From an uncultured Clostridia bacterium (GTDB taxonomy: Bacteria > Bacillota > Clostridia > UBA1381), in the NCBI GenBank assembly GCA_944391225.1, contig CALXSS010000001.1:44971-108970 (forward strand): a DNA stretch of 64,000 bases. The letters run 5' to 3'. A program made the position numbers and the translations under genes. The notes under the pieces were generated by a model that worked only from the letters and a program-made list of their open reading frames with translations, made no database searches and was not told where the DNA came from. Of this stretch, positions 54,845 to 63,848 are shown one piece after another; the stretch's first letter is position 1, and each line of letters starts with the position of its first letter.

Positions 54845-55909
54845 TTAGCTTTCCCAATATGTTACAAGATCATATAATCGGCTCACAGCAGCTATTGCCT
54901 GCTGAACGCTCATACTGTCGCCCGGATAGAAATATCCGCCATCATCAAGCGTCATTATTCCCTTATCCAGTATCCATCTCACATAGAAATTTGCCCAATC
55001 TGCCACTCCGCTCTTGTCGGTGCAATTAAGCTTATCATTTGTACCCACGTACATAAACAGATTTGCCACTCTTGTCATGACTGCCGCAGCCTCCTGCCTT
55101 GAAACTGCGCCGTCAGGCTCGAACAGAGTCTCGGTTCTTCCGCTTATTATACCGATTGCAAACAGCTGATCTATCGTTTCAGACCTGCCCACACAATCAC
55201 TGAAATTTCCTGTAAGATATACTGTACCGGTAGCATTCATATACGCATCCATACTTGCATAATTTCCCGCTACAACTATAAGATTAGCGAGCAGCTCAGC
55301 AAACTCCTCACGTGTTATATTCTTCTCGTATATATTTGTAAACTCATAAGGCACAAGCGATTTTGCTGCCGCAACCTTTATTGCAGACTGCGCCCACTGC
55401 TCCGACGGCAGCTTGAGGAAATCTCTCGCTGTAGAAACATTCCACTGCGCTCCTCCGTAAACTCCCTCTGTCGAATCATAAAAATCATTGCGCAGATACG
55501 AAAGTTTTACCGCGTCGTCGCTTGCCGGCATATAGCAGATATAATTATCTACGCCATACGTTCCTATCTGTATGCCCGAATCAAAATAATAGCTTATCTT
55601 AGCCCCGCTCTTTGTCGTAAAATTAACACATGCTCCCCTGAACGGCGTTGGATTGACCTTGCGCCATACCGTTACATTTGCCGCAGCATAATAAAAGTCC
55701 TTTATCTCTGTTGAGCTCAACGCTTTATATGTGTTATGCTCTAAATCAGATACAGTTGCCGATTCTATCTCACTGACATCAAATATGCCGAGCGCATCAG
55801 CAAACGTCATGGAATTAGGAAGATCTACTACATTATATGCAAACGCGCTAATCGGAAACATGATCAGTGCGGCTAAGACCGCCAGAATTTTTCTGAATAT
55901 TGTAATCAC
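54845..55909 (-). CDS. SLH-domain surface protein
   Basis: 354 aa. A signal peptide (ITIFRKILAVLAALIMFPISAFA) precedes a unique N-terminal domain (about 25-165) and three SLH domains (LPSEQWAQSAIKVAAAKSLVPY; FSDCVGRSETIDQLFAIGII; VADWANFYVRWILDKGIM, about 175-350). The start is odd: GTG 55909 abuts the AAGGGGTGAT ribosome binding site, so initiation may really occur at ATA 55900, six bases further. Only 8 bp separate it from the 55918 gene, so it is the third gene of the pyrE operon. Function beyond wall attachment is unknown. Confidence 0.85.
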   Translation of the reverse strand: MITIFRKILAVLAALIMFPISAFAYNVVDLPNSMTFADALGIFDVSEIESATVSDLEHNTYKALSSTEIKDFYYAAANVTVWRKVNPTPFRGACVNFTTKSGAKISYYFDSGIQIGTYGVDNYICYMPASDDAVKLSYLRNDFYDSTEGVYGGAQWNVSTARDFLKLPSEQWAQSAIKVAAAKSLVPYEFTNIYEKNITREEFAELLANLIVVAGNYASMDAYMNATGTVYLTGNFSDCVGRSETIDQLFAIGIISGRTETLFEPDGAVSRQEAAAVMTRVANLFMYVGTNDKLNCTDKSGVADWANFYVRWILDKGIMTLDDGGYFYPGDSMSVQQAIAAVSRLYDLVTYWES

Positions 55910-55917
55910 CCCTTAAA

Positions 55918-57123
55918 TCATACCTGATACGGTTTGATGACTGCAGTTGTTCCGTCTGAAAGCTCTATATAAAGCTCTATATATCTCGGATTATCAGCGT
56001 CAACATAACCATTGAGTATCTTGAACTGCGGCAGATCTACAGAGCTTATAACGCCAGTGCCGCTTATTTCCTTATATGCTCCGGGAGTGTAGCTGCTTGT
56101 GTAGATAATATGGTAGAGCATATTGTCATCGTATGTGTTATAGAGATTTCTGCCATATATATTCTCTATTGATCTCATTCTGTACAGAGTAACGCTTGCG
56201 CTGTCAAGCTTATACACGCCGCCTGTTACCATTATATCCACAAAGCATGTGCCTGTAAGGTCAGATATTATGTATCCTGTGCCGCTCAAAAGCAGCTTTG
56301 AGGCATACGTCACAGTTGACGGCACGTTATTATTTGTAAGCACCTTAAGTATACCGTTCTCATAGCGGTAGAAATGCGCGGTAAGCGTATCACCGTTTTC
56401 GCTTACTATTATCTCTTTTGTTGCATCGTTGCCGTCAATATCGACAACAGCCATAGAATACACGCTTGTAAGCGTACCTAATCCGGCGGTGTAATCCACA
56501 TCATTTATCTTCAGCACCGGAGTTGTTATACTTGCCATATCCTGCGTGCTTGAAAACTCGATTTTTTCCGGTGTTCCGTCATTGTCAAGGTCTATACCTG
56601 TTTCAAGCGCAGAGCCGTTTGAATAAAACTCAGAAATATCTTCCAATGTCTGGAAACCGGTCTTTAAAAATGCGTACGCTCGGTACGGCTTGCCGTTTGT
56701 AGCAACAAGCACCATGCTGTGATGTCCGTCCCACGTTACCGCAAAATCCATCGCCTCCGCAATAGCTCGCACAGGTATCATAACACGGTCATTTATCATT
56801 ATAGCCGGAGCCTCAAGCTCTATACGCTCACCGTTTTTGTACATTCCTGTGTCGCCGTATTTTATGGTAACTGTATAGCCGTTTCTTGCAATAGTTGCCG
56901 TTTGCGTCGGCTGATCCCATGTTACCTCAGCTCCTGCCTGCTCAAATACCGCGCGTACAGGTACCATTGTGTGCCCTTCAAGTATCACAGGCTGCTGATC
57001 GAATACTACGCTTACATTATCCACAAGCACTGTGACAACATCTTCCTCGGCATGTACCGCCGCCCCGGCGGCAAGTATGCCCAGCGCTGCCACTGCCGCG
57101 GCAGCAAATCTTTTCAGCTTCAT
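55918..57123 (-). CDS. Secreted protein with two stalk (copper amine oxidase N-like) domains and a beta C-terminus
   Basis: 401 aa; GGAGG precedes ATG 57123. A signal peptide (1-26) is followed by paired stalk units (GHTMVPVRAVFEQAGAEVTWD; NDRVMIPVRAIAEAMDFAVTWDG, about 30-145). A C-terminal domain (about 165-401) begins with a VCBS/FG-GAP-like calcium loop (DLDNDGTPEKI). Despite the domain name there is no amine oxidase. It lies 18 bp after pyrE. Confidence 0.85.
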   Translation of the reverse strand: MKLKRFAAAAVAALGILAAGAAVHAEEDVVTVLVDNVSVVFDQQPVILEGHTMVPVRAVFEQAGAEVTWDQPTQTATIARNGYTVTIKYGDTGMYKNGERIELEAPAIMINDRVMIPVRAIAEAMDFAVTWDGHHSMVLVATNGKPYRAYAFLKTGFQTLEDISEFYSNGSALETGIDLDNDGTPEKIEFSSTQDMASITTPVLKINDVDYTAGLGTLTSVYSMAVVDIDGNDATKEIIVSENGDTLTAHFYRYENGILKVLTNNNVPSTVTYASKLLLSGTGYIISDLTGTCFVDIMVTGGVYKLDSASVTLYRMRSIENIYGRNLYNTYDDNMLYHIIYTSSYTPGAYKEISGTGVISSVDLPQFKILNGYVDADNPRYIELYIELSDGTTAVIKPYQV

Positions 57124-57141
57124 AAACTATTCCTCCAATTT

Positions 57142-57804
57142 TTACAGAATACAGTATTTAGCCATGTATTCCTCCATCTTCGGTATCATTTCAGTATATT
57201 CGCCTGATGCCTTAAGATATTCGTATATATCGGAAACCGTTACAAGCGCGTGGACGTTTATTCCGTATTCCTCGCCTACCTCCATTATAGCCGTCTTGCC
57301 CGGAGTTGTTCCGACCTCGCATCTGTTTACCGATATGAACATATCCTTTACTTTAACGTCAGCCGCTCCCATCAGTATAGGCATAGTCTCACGAATAGCA
57401 GTTCCTGCCGTGATAACATCCTCGATTATTATAACTCTGTCGCCGTCCTTTGGCTTATATCCAACAAGCGAACCACCCTCGCCGTGATCCTTTTCCTCCT
57501 TGCGGTTAAAGAAATACGGCTTGTCTATACCATATTCACTGTAAAGAGCGCCGGCACAGCTTACAGCGAGCGGTATTCCCTTATACGCGGGGCCGAACAT
57601 GCAATCAAACTCATCGCCTATAGTTTCCTTTACAAGAGCAGCATAGTATCTGCCCAATGCAGCTATCTGCTTTCCTGTACGGTAATTACCCGTATTTACA
57701 AAGTACTGTGTATTGCGTCCGCTCTTTGTAACAAAATCGCCGAAGCGCAGCACATCAGATTCCATCATAAACTCAATAAATTCTCTCTTTGCATCAGTAA
57801 GCAT
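57142..57804 (-). CDS. pyrE: Orotate phosphoribosyltransferase
   Basis: 220 aa from ATG 57804 with GGAGG six bases upstream. It joins orotate to PRPP to make OMP. The PRPP loop VIIIEDVITAGTAIRE (about 120) and the N-terminal FGDFVTKSGRNTQYFVNTG are typical. PRPP would come from the prs product. Unexpectedly the gene is followed by two surface-protein genes in the same operon rather than other pyr genes. Confidence 0.95.
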   Translation of the reverse strand: MLTDAKREFIEFMMESDVLRFGDFVTKSGRNTQYFVNTGNYRTGKQIAALGRYYAALVKETIGDEFDCMFGPAYKGIPLAVSCAGALYSEYGIDKPYFFNRKEEKDHGEGGSLVGYKPKDGDRVIIIEDVITAGTAIRETMPILMGAADVKVKDMFISVNRCEVGTTPGKTAIMEVGEEYGINVHALVTVSDIYEYLKASGEYTEMIPKMEEYMAKYCIL

Positions 57805-57864
57805 AATATACCTCCATACCTGTAAAATAACCTGTTGTATTGATTTATAATACTGTCCGAAAAA

Positions 57865-57896
57865 AATATGTATATGCAAGCCTCGTGCGGCTTTAC
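57865..57896 (-). promoter_or_regulatory. Hairpin in the pyrE leader, possible attenuator
   Basis: AAGCC-GCACGA-GGCTT near the transcript start, followed after an AT stretch by T7. The 5-bp stem is short; pyrimidine attenuation is only a possibility. Confidence 0.3.
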
Positions 57897-57902
57897 GTAA
57901 CC

Positions 57903-57931
57903 ATTATAACATAGAAAATCTTTTTTGTAAA
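57903..57931 (-). promoter_or_regulatory. Sigma-A promoter of the pyrE operon
   Basis: TTTACA (57926-57931), 17 bp, TATAAT (57903-57908). Confidence 0.82.
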
Positions 57932-57940
57932 CCTTTATTT

Positions 57941-59308
57941 TTATCCTGTGTACGGGTTAAGGAAATTATAGACCACCGATGAAAGCTCTGTGATCTGTAT
58001 CTCAGCTCTGCCTGTATATATAAGATCATCCGCTATAATCACCAATACATACGTTCCTGAGGGGGCATATACTATAGCCGCATCGCCCTCGACATATTCA
58101 AGCTCTCCCGTTTTATTCGCTATCTCTACTCCCGGCTCTACTCCTGCCGGGATCTTATGCACGATCTGCTGCCGCTTAAGCAGCTCCAGTATTTTTTCTG
58201 AATATTCAGGCGAGACTATCTCTCCGCTCAGCAGCTTTTCCATGTAATGGCCGCAGTCCTCGACTGAGGTGAAGTTGTAATTCGCTCTGTTGCCCTGCAT
58301 GAACTGACCTGAGCTTGTAAAGCCTGCCGCCGCCGCTGTTTGCGTCACTATCCTCATACCTGCCATATGCGTTCCGCCTATCCGTCTTGTAAGCGTCATC
58401 CACGCCTCGTTATCACTGTATGTTATCATTCTGCGCAGCAGCTCCTCAAGCTCCGCGCTGTCGCTCATCTGTCCTGACGCTATCCTCTGATACACTGTCT
58501 GTATAACAAACAGCTTGACAAGGCTTGCCGAATACACCTGATGATTATTTATTGATATTACATTTCCCGTATCTATATCCGAAAAATACAGTGACCAGTC
58601 TCCGTCATATCCCGACATCATCTCTGTGAGAGTTCTCTCAAGCTCTCCGAAATCAGGCATAAGCTCTGTAAGACGCAGCGCCGGATCGGTGAGCATAGTT
58701 ATAAGCTCTGCCATCTCGCCCCTTGTTATTGCTGTATACGGAGAATACGCCTCCTTGATATTTTGTGAAAGAGCTATGCCGCGGTTATACAAATACAGCT
58801 CCTCTGCTCTATATGCGTATTCCCCGCTCCCTGAAAAGTCCTCCATACTGCCTATTACCGGTATGCTTGCATCCACAAACTGAGCCAAGACCGCCGCCGC
58901 GCCCTCACGCGTGAGCGGCTCAAGCCCTGTTGTCGGCAGCTGCGGCCATATCCCGTATTCCATCGCCTTATTGATATATTCATCAGGCAGGACATAATAT
59001 GTTGAGTATGTCAGAGGCAAGCCGTTTCTTGTCTCATACAGCCGCAGCGCCACAAACGCCGCCTCGCTCGTTGTCATGACATCATCATACCCAAAACTGC
59101 CTCCGCCCGACGGCATCATCATGCCGCTTGAATAAACATTTTCTATCGCCGCTCTGTTTTCCTCTGTCATATCATTGAACACCGGAATTGCAGTTATCTC
59201 GCTTTCCTGCGCATTTTCAGTGAAAAAATATACTCCCACAGCGCACACCGCTATGACCGCCGCTATGACCTTCGGCAGCGCAAAACCCCTTTTCTTCTTT
59301 TTATCCAT
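57941..59308 (-). CDS. Membrane-anchored SLH protein with class-A beta-lactamase-like serine hydrolase domain
   Basis: 455 aa from ATG 59308 with AAAGGAG upstream. One transmembrane helix (VIAAVIAVCAVGVYFF, about 13-30) is followed by about three diverged SLH-like domains (about 45-225) and a serine hydrolase domain. SxxK is in SASLVKLF (about 265), SDN in TYSDNEAW (about 303) and KTG in ANKTGEL (about 405). I see no ExxLN omega-loop motif carrying the Glu166 of class A beta-lactamases, so a D,D-peptidase or peptidoglycan role is likelier than drug hydrolysis. It follows recD2 by 14 bp. Confidence 0.83.
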   Translation of the reverse strand: MDKKKKRGFALPKVIAAVIAVCAVGVYFFTENAQESEITAIPVFNDMTEENRAAIENVYSSGMMMPSGGGSFGYDDVMTTSEAAFVALRLYETRNGLPLTYSTYYVLPDEYINKAMEYGIWPQLPTTGLEPLTREGAAAVLAQFVDASIPVIGSMEDFSGSGEYAYRAEELYLYNRGIALSQNIKEAYSPYTAITRGEMAELITMLTDPALRLTELMPDFGELERTLTEMMSGYDGDWSLYFSDIDTGNVISINNHQVYSASLVKLFVIQTVYQRIASGQMSDSAELEELLRRMITYSDNEAWMTLTRRIGGTHMAGMRIVTQTAAAAGFTSSGQFMQGNRANYNFTSVEDCGHYMEKLLSGEIVSPEYSEKILELLKRQQIVHKIPAGVEPGVEIANKTGELEYVEGDAAIVYAPSGTYVLVIIADDLIYTGRAEIQITELSSVVYNFLNPYTG

Positions 59309-59322
59309 CGCCGCACTCTCCT

Positions 59323-61584
59323 TTACAGCATCCCCTCCGACTCCTCCCGCCTGATAGCGCATCGTTTTTCAGCCAGGAGAATATCGGTCATTCTTTCCAT
59401 AAGCCCCGTAAATCTTTTTGTATATGAATTATTGTTCGTCATATTTGCAACCGTCTTTTCGCTGCCTACGAGTATGACCATACTTTTGGCGCGCGTTATG
59501 GCAGTATAAAACAAATTCCTGCTCATAAGCATAGGTATATAAGAGCATACAGGCATGATCACATACGGAAATTCACTTCCCTGACTCTTGTGCACCGTGA
59601 TCGCATACGCAAGATCAAGCTCATCAAGATTTGCGAACGGATACTCCACGGTTTTATCGTCATCAAAGGTTATTATCATATACTTATCACCTGTGTGAAC
59701 ACTGTTGATGATACCCATATCACCATTGAATATCCCTGTACCGTCCTCCCCGTCCTCGCGCTTATATGGCATATCATAGTTGTTCTTGGTCTGCATAACC
59801 TTATCTCCCTCGCGGAATATCGTATTTCCATGTTTGTATTCCGCCTTGTGCGCCGCCTTGGGATTTATATGCAGCTGCAGCACCCTATTAAGCTCCACCG
59901 TTCCGGTCACGCCCTTTTTCATCGGAGACAACACCTGTATATCGGTTACCGGATCTATCCCATAGCTTTTAGGCAGCCTCGTCCTGTAAAGCTCTACTAT
60001 TGTATTGAGCGCCCCTTCCTGATCCTGTCTGCGCAAAAAAAAGAAATCGTTATTGTGATCCCTCAGCTCCGGCAGCTTTCCGCTGTTTATCCTATGGGCG
60101 TTCACTATAATAAGGCTCTCCTCTGACTGCCTGAATATCCTCGTCAGTCTTACCACCGGTATGGCTCCCGATCCTACTATATCATGCAGCACATTTCCCG
60201 GTCCCACAGACGGCAGCTGATCACTGTCGCCGGAAAATATAACGCTGCCTCCCGGCTTTACCGCCCTGAGAAACGACGCCATCAATGGAGTGTCAACCAT
60301 ACTGACCTCGTCAAGTATTATCACATCTGCCGAAAGCGGATGATCTTCATTATGATAAAACACCGAATCGGACACATCCATCTGCGAGCAAAGCAGCCTG
60401 TGTATTGTCTTTGCCTCTCGCCCCGATATCTGCGACATCCGCTTTGCCGCCCTCCCTGTGGGAGCGGCAAGAGCAACGTTCAGCTGCATTTCCTCCATTA
60501 TGGAAATAATTGTGTTCACCGCCGTAGTTTTTCCTGTTCCCGGACCTCCGGTAAGCACCATACATCCTCCCGAAAGCGCTGTAACTACAGCGTTTCTCTG
60601 CTCCGGCGCAAGCTTTATTTCATTTTCCGCCTCAAATATATCTATACGCTTTTCTGCCTCGTCCTCGGTCATTCTGTACTTGCTGTCCGAAACAGCCATG
60701 GATACAAGCCGCTTTGCGATATACACCTCGTCGCTGTAGTATCCATGCAGATAGAGCGCCTCAGCGCCGTCTATCCTATCAAGGCAAAGCTCCCTTGACG
60801 CCACAAGCTCAGACAGCGCGTTCTCTACCTCAGTTTCGCTGACCTTAAGCTCATACACCGCATGCTCTGTAAGCAGCGTTCGCGGCATATACGTATGTCC
60901 ATTGGCATACGCGGCATATTTTAAGAAATACAGTATACCGCTCCTTATCCGCATCGGATTATTCTTTGGCAGACCGAGACTGTACGCTATCGTATCCGCT
61001 GTTCTGAATGTTATGCCGTCAAGCGTGTCGGCAAGCGAATACGGATTATTTTTTATTCTGTTTACCGCCTCGGGTCCGAACAGCTTGTATATTTTTATAG
61101 CAATATTTGCCGATATATTATACTGTTGCAAAAACATTATAATATTCTGTACTGCCCTCTGTTCATTGAATGATCTGCTTATCATCTGCGCCTTATCGGC
61201 GCTTATGCCCTTTATCTCACTGAGCTTTTCAGGCTCGTTTGCAATAACGTCAAAAACCTTTGTCCCAAATTTTTTAACAAGCTTTTCAGCCGTTGCGGCG
61301 CGCACGCCCTTTACTATGCCTGATGAGAGATATTTCAATATCGCCTGTTCATCTGTAGGCATAAGCGTCTGGTACAGCTCCACCTTGAACTGCTCCCCGT
61401 ATTCGGGATGAGTGATCCACGCGCCTGTCAGCTCGGCGTTTTCTCCCTCTGTTATCATAGGCATGTAGCCTACCGCGCAGAACTGTCCCTCCTCCTTTGA
61501 GTCCACCTCACAGATCACATATCCGTTATCATCATTGCTGAATATTATATGCTCTATTATCCCGGTTATCGTAACACTGTTCAT
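59323..61584 (-). CDS. recD2: RecD2 5'-3' DNA helicase
   Basis: 753 aa. RecD2-type N-terminal OB-like and helix-hairpin-helix region (GIVKGVRAATAEKLVKKFG; IKGISADKAQMI) precedes the SF1B helicase core: Walker A LTGGPGTGKTTAVNT (about 345), DEVSMVDTPL, SGDSDQLPSVGPGNVL, YAITVHKSQGSEFPYVI and AITRAKSM. It is the RecBC-independent RecD paralogue acting in replication restart and repair. It overlaps the 61581 decarboxylase gene by 4 bp (ATGA). Confidence 0.94.
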   Translation of the reverse strand: MNSVTITGIIEHIIFSNDDNGYVICEVDSKEEGQFCAVGYMPMITEGENAELTGAWITHPEYGEQFKVELYQTLMPTDEQAILKYLSSGIVKGVRAATAEKLVKKFGTKVFDVIANEPEKLSEIKGISADKAQMISRSFNEQRAVQNIIMFLQQYNISANIAIKIYKLFGPEAVNRIKNNPYSLADTLDGITFRTADTIAYSLGLPKNNPMRIRSGILYFLKYAAYANGHTYMPRTLLTEHAVYELKVSETEVENALSELVASRELCLDRIDGAEALYLHGYYSDEVYIAKRLVSMAVSDSKYRMTEDEAEKRIDIFEAENEIKLAPEQRNAVVTALSGGCMVLTGGPGTGKTTAVNTIISIMEEMQLNVALAAPTGRAAKRMSQISGREAKTIHRLLCSQMDVSDSVFYHNEDHPLSADVIILDEVSMVDTPLMASFLRAVKPGGSVIFSGDSDQLPSVGPGNVLHDIVGSGAIPVVRLTRIFRQSEESLIIVNAHRINSGKLPELRDHNNDFFFLRRQDQEGALNTIVELYRTRLPKSYGIDPVTDIQVLSPMKKGVTGTVELNRVLQLHINPKAAHKAEYKHGNTIFREGDKVMQTKNNYDMPYKREDGEDGTGIFNGDMGIINSVHTGDKYMIITFDDDKTVEYPFANLDELDLAYAITVHKSQGSEFPYVIMPVCSYIPMLMSRNLFYTAITRAKSMVILVGSEKTVANMTNNNSYTKRFTGLMERMTDILLAEKRCAIRREESEGML

Positions 61585-62924
61585 CTGATCACTTCTATCT
61601 TATTATCTGTTATTCCGGCTATCTCCGCTCCTGCGCCGATCAGCCTTTTTATATAGTCCGTCTGCTGCGCAGTTATTACTGTCCCTGTTATTATTATACC
61701 TGTCCCCGGAGGATATGACGACACTGTGGCAGCGGCTGTTCTGCCGCCTGCCTTGTCTATATCCACCAGCTCAGTATCAGCGTACCATCCCTCCGACGGA
61801 TCTGCCGTCCCCTCAACAGAGGGAGGGCATTCGCATATATTACCGCTGCGCGGCACAAGTGTCCCCGCTATATCTCGCAGCGCTCTGAACAGCTCCATGA
61901 AATCGCCGTGGGTATTCCACGGCGTCACTATCAGAACGATATTGCATAGATCTGCCATTTCCACATCTATACCATAGTGACCCGAAAGCCTTTCCGATAC
62001 CTCAAATCCTGTAGTTTCATACTCCATAAATGACAAAACCAGCCTTGTGGGATCGTCATTTGGAAGAAAGCTGATGCCACACGCTCTGCTGACCGCCTCT
62101 CTGAAACCTCTGCATTCCATTAGTATATCTGTATAATCCGTTTCGGAAAGAACTGCCCGCGCAGCATCGGCAGATGCCGCTATCGGATAGGATGGACTTG
62201 AGCTTTGGAACGAAACAAGAGCGCGTTTTATTCTTGCCCTGCTCAGCCTATCGCTGCACACATGCAGATACGCGGCGCCAGTAAGAGCATTCAGCGTCTT
62301 ATGCGCGCTTTGGCATACCGCGTCCGCGCCCAGTCTTACCGCACTTTCTGGGAAAGCCTTATCTGCTATAAAATGCGCGCCATGAGCCTCGTCAACAAGA
62401 AGCGGTACTCCTAAGGCATGGCATTTTTCAGCAGCTGCTGCTATATCCTTTACTCTGCCATAATAATCAGGAGATGTAAGCAGTACAGCCTTTACATCCC
62501 CGTCTATATCAAAGTCCTCCAGCCCGCCTGGCACTCCATATTCCTTATCAAACCCTATAGGTATAAGTCTGAGTCTGAATCCACAGAGAGCACAGGTATT
62601 TATAACGCTCATATGACAGTCCGCGGAAGCCAGCAGAGTATCACCCGGCTTTAGTGCCGCCGCGATCATAGCCTGCACTCCGGCAGTAGAACCCCCTGTC
62701 ATTATATAGCTGTAGCGCGAACCATACAGCTCACTCAACAGCTCGTTCGCACGCCTTACACTCTCATCCTCATGATGCAGATCTGCTGTAGCCGCAAGCT
62801 CCGTTACATCGCACTGCTGAAGATCAGGCGCAAGCCCTCTCAGATTTTTATGCCCCGGCATTGCAAATGATATTCTGTTTTTCTTATGATAATCACTCAA
62901 TCTGGTATATATCGGCGTTTCCAT
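61581..62924 (-). CDS. Orn/Lys/Arg decarboxylase family PLP enzyme (YaaO-like)
   Basis: 447 aa; GGAGG precedes ATG 62924. SMPGHKNLRGL-type N-terminus (FAMPGHKNLRG), TGGSTAGVQAM, LVDEAHGAHF and the PLP lysine in QSAHKTLNALTG (about 225) are present. The C-terminal family domain carries YPPGTGIIITG. The family makes cadaverine, putrescine or agmatine; substrate here is unclear. First gene of an operon with recD2 and the SLH-hydrolase. Confidence 0.88.
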   Translation of the reverse strand: METPIYTRLSDYHKKNRISFAMPGHKNLRGLAPDLQQCDVTELAATADLHHEDESVRRANELLSELYGSRYSYIMTGGSTAGVQAMIAAALKPGDTLLASADCHMSVINTCALCGFRLRLIPIGFDKEYGVPGGLEDFDIDGDVKAVLLTSPDYYGRVKDIAAAAEKCHALGVPLLVDEAHGAHFIADKAFPESAVRLGADAVCQSAHKTLNALTGAAYLHVCSDRLSRARIKRALVSFQSSSPSYPIAASADAARAVLSETDYTDILMECRGFREAVSRACGISFLPNDDPTRLVLSFMEYETTGFEVSERLSGHYGIDVEMADLCNIVLIVTPWNTHGDFMELFRALRDIAGTLVPRSGNICECPPSVEGTADPSEGWYADTELVDIDKAGGRTAAATVSSYPPGTGIIITGTVITAQQTDYIKRLIGAGAEIAGITDNKIEVIR

Positions 62925-62959
62925 CTCTGCCTCCGCATCAAATTATTTCGCTATATATT

Positions 62960-62988
62960 ATTATACAAAATATTTGGCAAATTGTAAA
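62960..62988 (-). promoter_or_regulatory. Sigma-A promoter of the decarboxylase-recD2 operon
   Basis: TTTACA (62983-62988), 17 bp, TATAAT (62960-62965); divergent from the nitroreductase promoter 7 bp away. Confidence 0.8.
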
Positions 62989-62994
62989 GAGATG

Positions 62995-63023
62995 TTGAAG
63001 TTTTTCTTATTCTATGATAAAAT
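62995..63023 (+). promoter_or_regulatory. Sigma-A promoter of the nitroreductase gene
   Basis: TTGAAG (62995-63000), 17 bp, TAAAAT (63018-63023). Confidence 0.75.
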
Positions 63024-63060
63024 ATCTATATATACTGTCAATTGGAAAGGAATGATACAT

Positions 63061-63630
63061 ATGAATGTTTATGATGCTGTAAAGAAAAGACGCACCATTC
63101 GCAAGTTCAGACAGGATCCTCTCAAGCAGGAGGATATAATGCAGATAATCGACTGCGCAAGGCTTGCCCCATACGGCGCAAACCTACAGCCATTAAAATT
63201 CGCGGTTATTACCGATGAATCCAAAAGAAAGGAGCTGTATCCCCTTATAAAATACGCCGGCTATCTTACCGACTGGAATCCGGAATTTGAAGAATGCCCG
63301 CCTGTATTTATAGCCGTGCTTAACGACACTTCTCTTAAGCCCACAGCAAAATCAGAATGCGACAGCGGAGCGGCTGTCACAAGCATGTGCCTTGCGGCTA
63401 CAGAGCTTGGCATAGGCAGCTGCTGGCTCGGAGCTATAGACCGCGCAAAGATCAAGACCAAACTTGGCATTGATGAAAAATATGATGTTGCTTACATGCT
63501 TGGTCTCGGCTACCCGGCACAGAGCGGAGAAACGTTCGATATGAAAGATGATATAAAGTATTACTTTGACGAAAACGGAAACGTTCACGTTCCTAAAAGA
63601 AAGCTTTCCGATATTATTATAGACCTTTAA
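63061..63630 (+). CDS. Nitroreductase-family FMN protein
   Basis: 189 aa from ATG 63061, nine bases after AAAGGA; a more distal in-frame ATG at 62974 lies upstream of the promoter. KKRRTIRKFRQDPL is the family FMN-binding N-terminus, with APYGANLQPLKF and LGIGSCWLGAID. It reduces nitro compounds, quinones or flavins with NAD(P)H; the true substrate is unknown. Monocistronic. Confidence 0.88.
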   Translation: MNVYDAVKKRRTIRKFRQDPLKQEDIMQIIDCARLAPYGANLQPLKFAVITDESKRKELYPLIKYAGYLTDWNPEFEECPPVFIAVLNDTSLKPTAKSECDSGAAVTSMCLAATELGIGSCWLGAIDRAKIKTKLGIDEKYDVAYMLGLGYPAQSGETFDMKDDIKYYFDENGNVHVPKRKLSDIIIDL

Positions 63631-63694
63631 TAGTTTTATATGACCATACTAACACACATCCGGTCATCTGTCAGGTTTATTTGTTTTGACAATG

Positions 63695-63730
63695 GGGGCT
63701 GTTCAAACTCGCTGAGTTTTCAACAGCCCC
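63695..63730. repeat. GGCTGCYGCAAACTC-type hairpin repeat, copy 4 (diverged)
   Basis: GGGGCTGTTCAAACTC-GCT-GAGTTTTCAACAGCCCC, one bulged base, 65 bp after the nitroreductase stop. Same layout as copies 1-3 with GCTGTT in place of GCTGCYG. Confidence 0.75.
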
Positions 63731-63750
63731 TATTATTATAGTTTTTATAT

Positions 63751-63795
63751 CCCACAAAAACAGAAACGCAGCCGTAAGCTGCGTCCCTGTTTGCA
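63751..63795 (-). terminator. Terminator of the right-edge stalk-domain gene
   Basis: ACAGGGACGCAGC / GCTGCGTTTCTGT stem followed on minus by TTTTTGTG. Confidence 0.82.
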
Positions 63796-63848
63796 AAAAT
63801 CAATGAATATCATTATGTATTAATAATCTTATTATAACTTAGTAAATT

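Noticed and set aside
57865..57896. PyrR-type attenuator in the pyrE leader
   Set aside because: The stem is only 5 bp and I cannot see the PyrR-binding consensus; kept only as a low-confidence hairpin.
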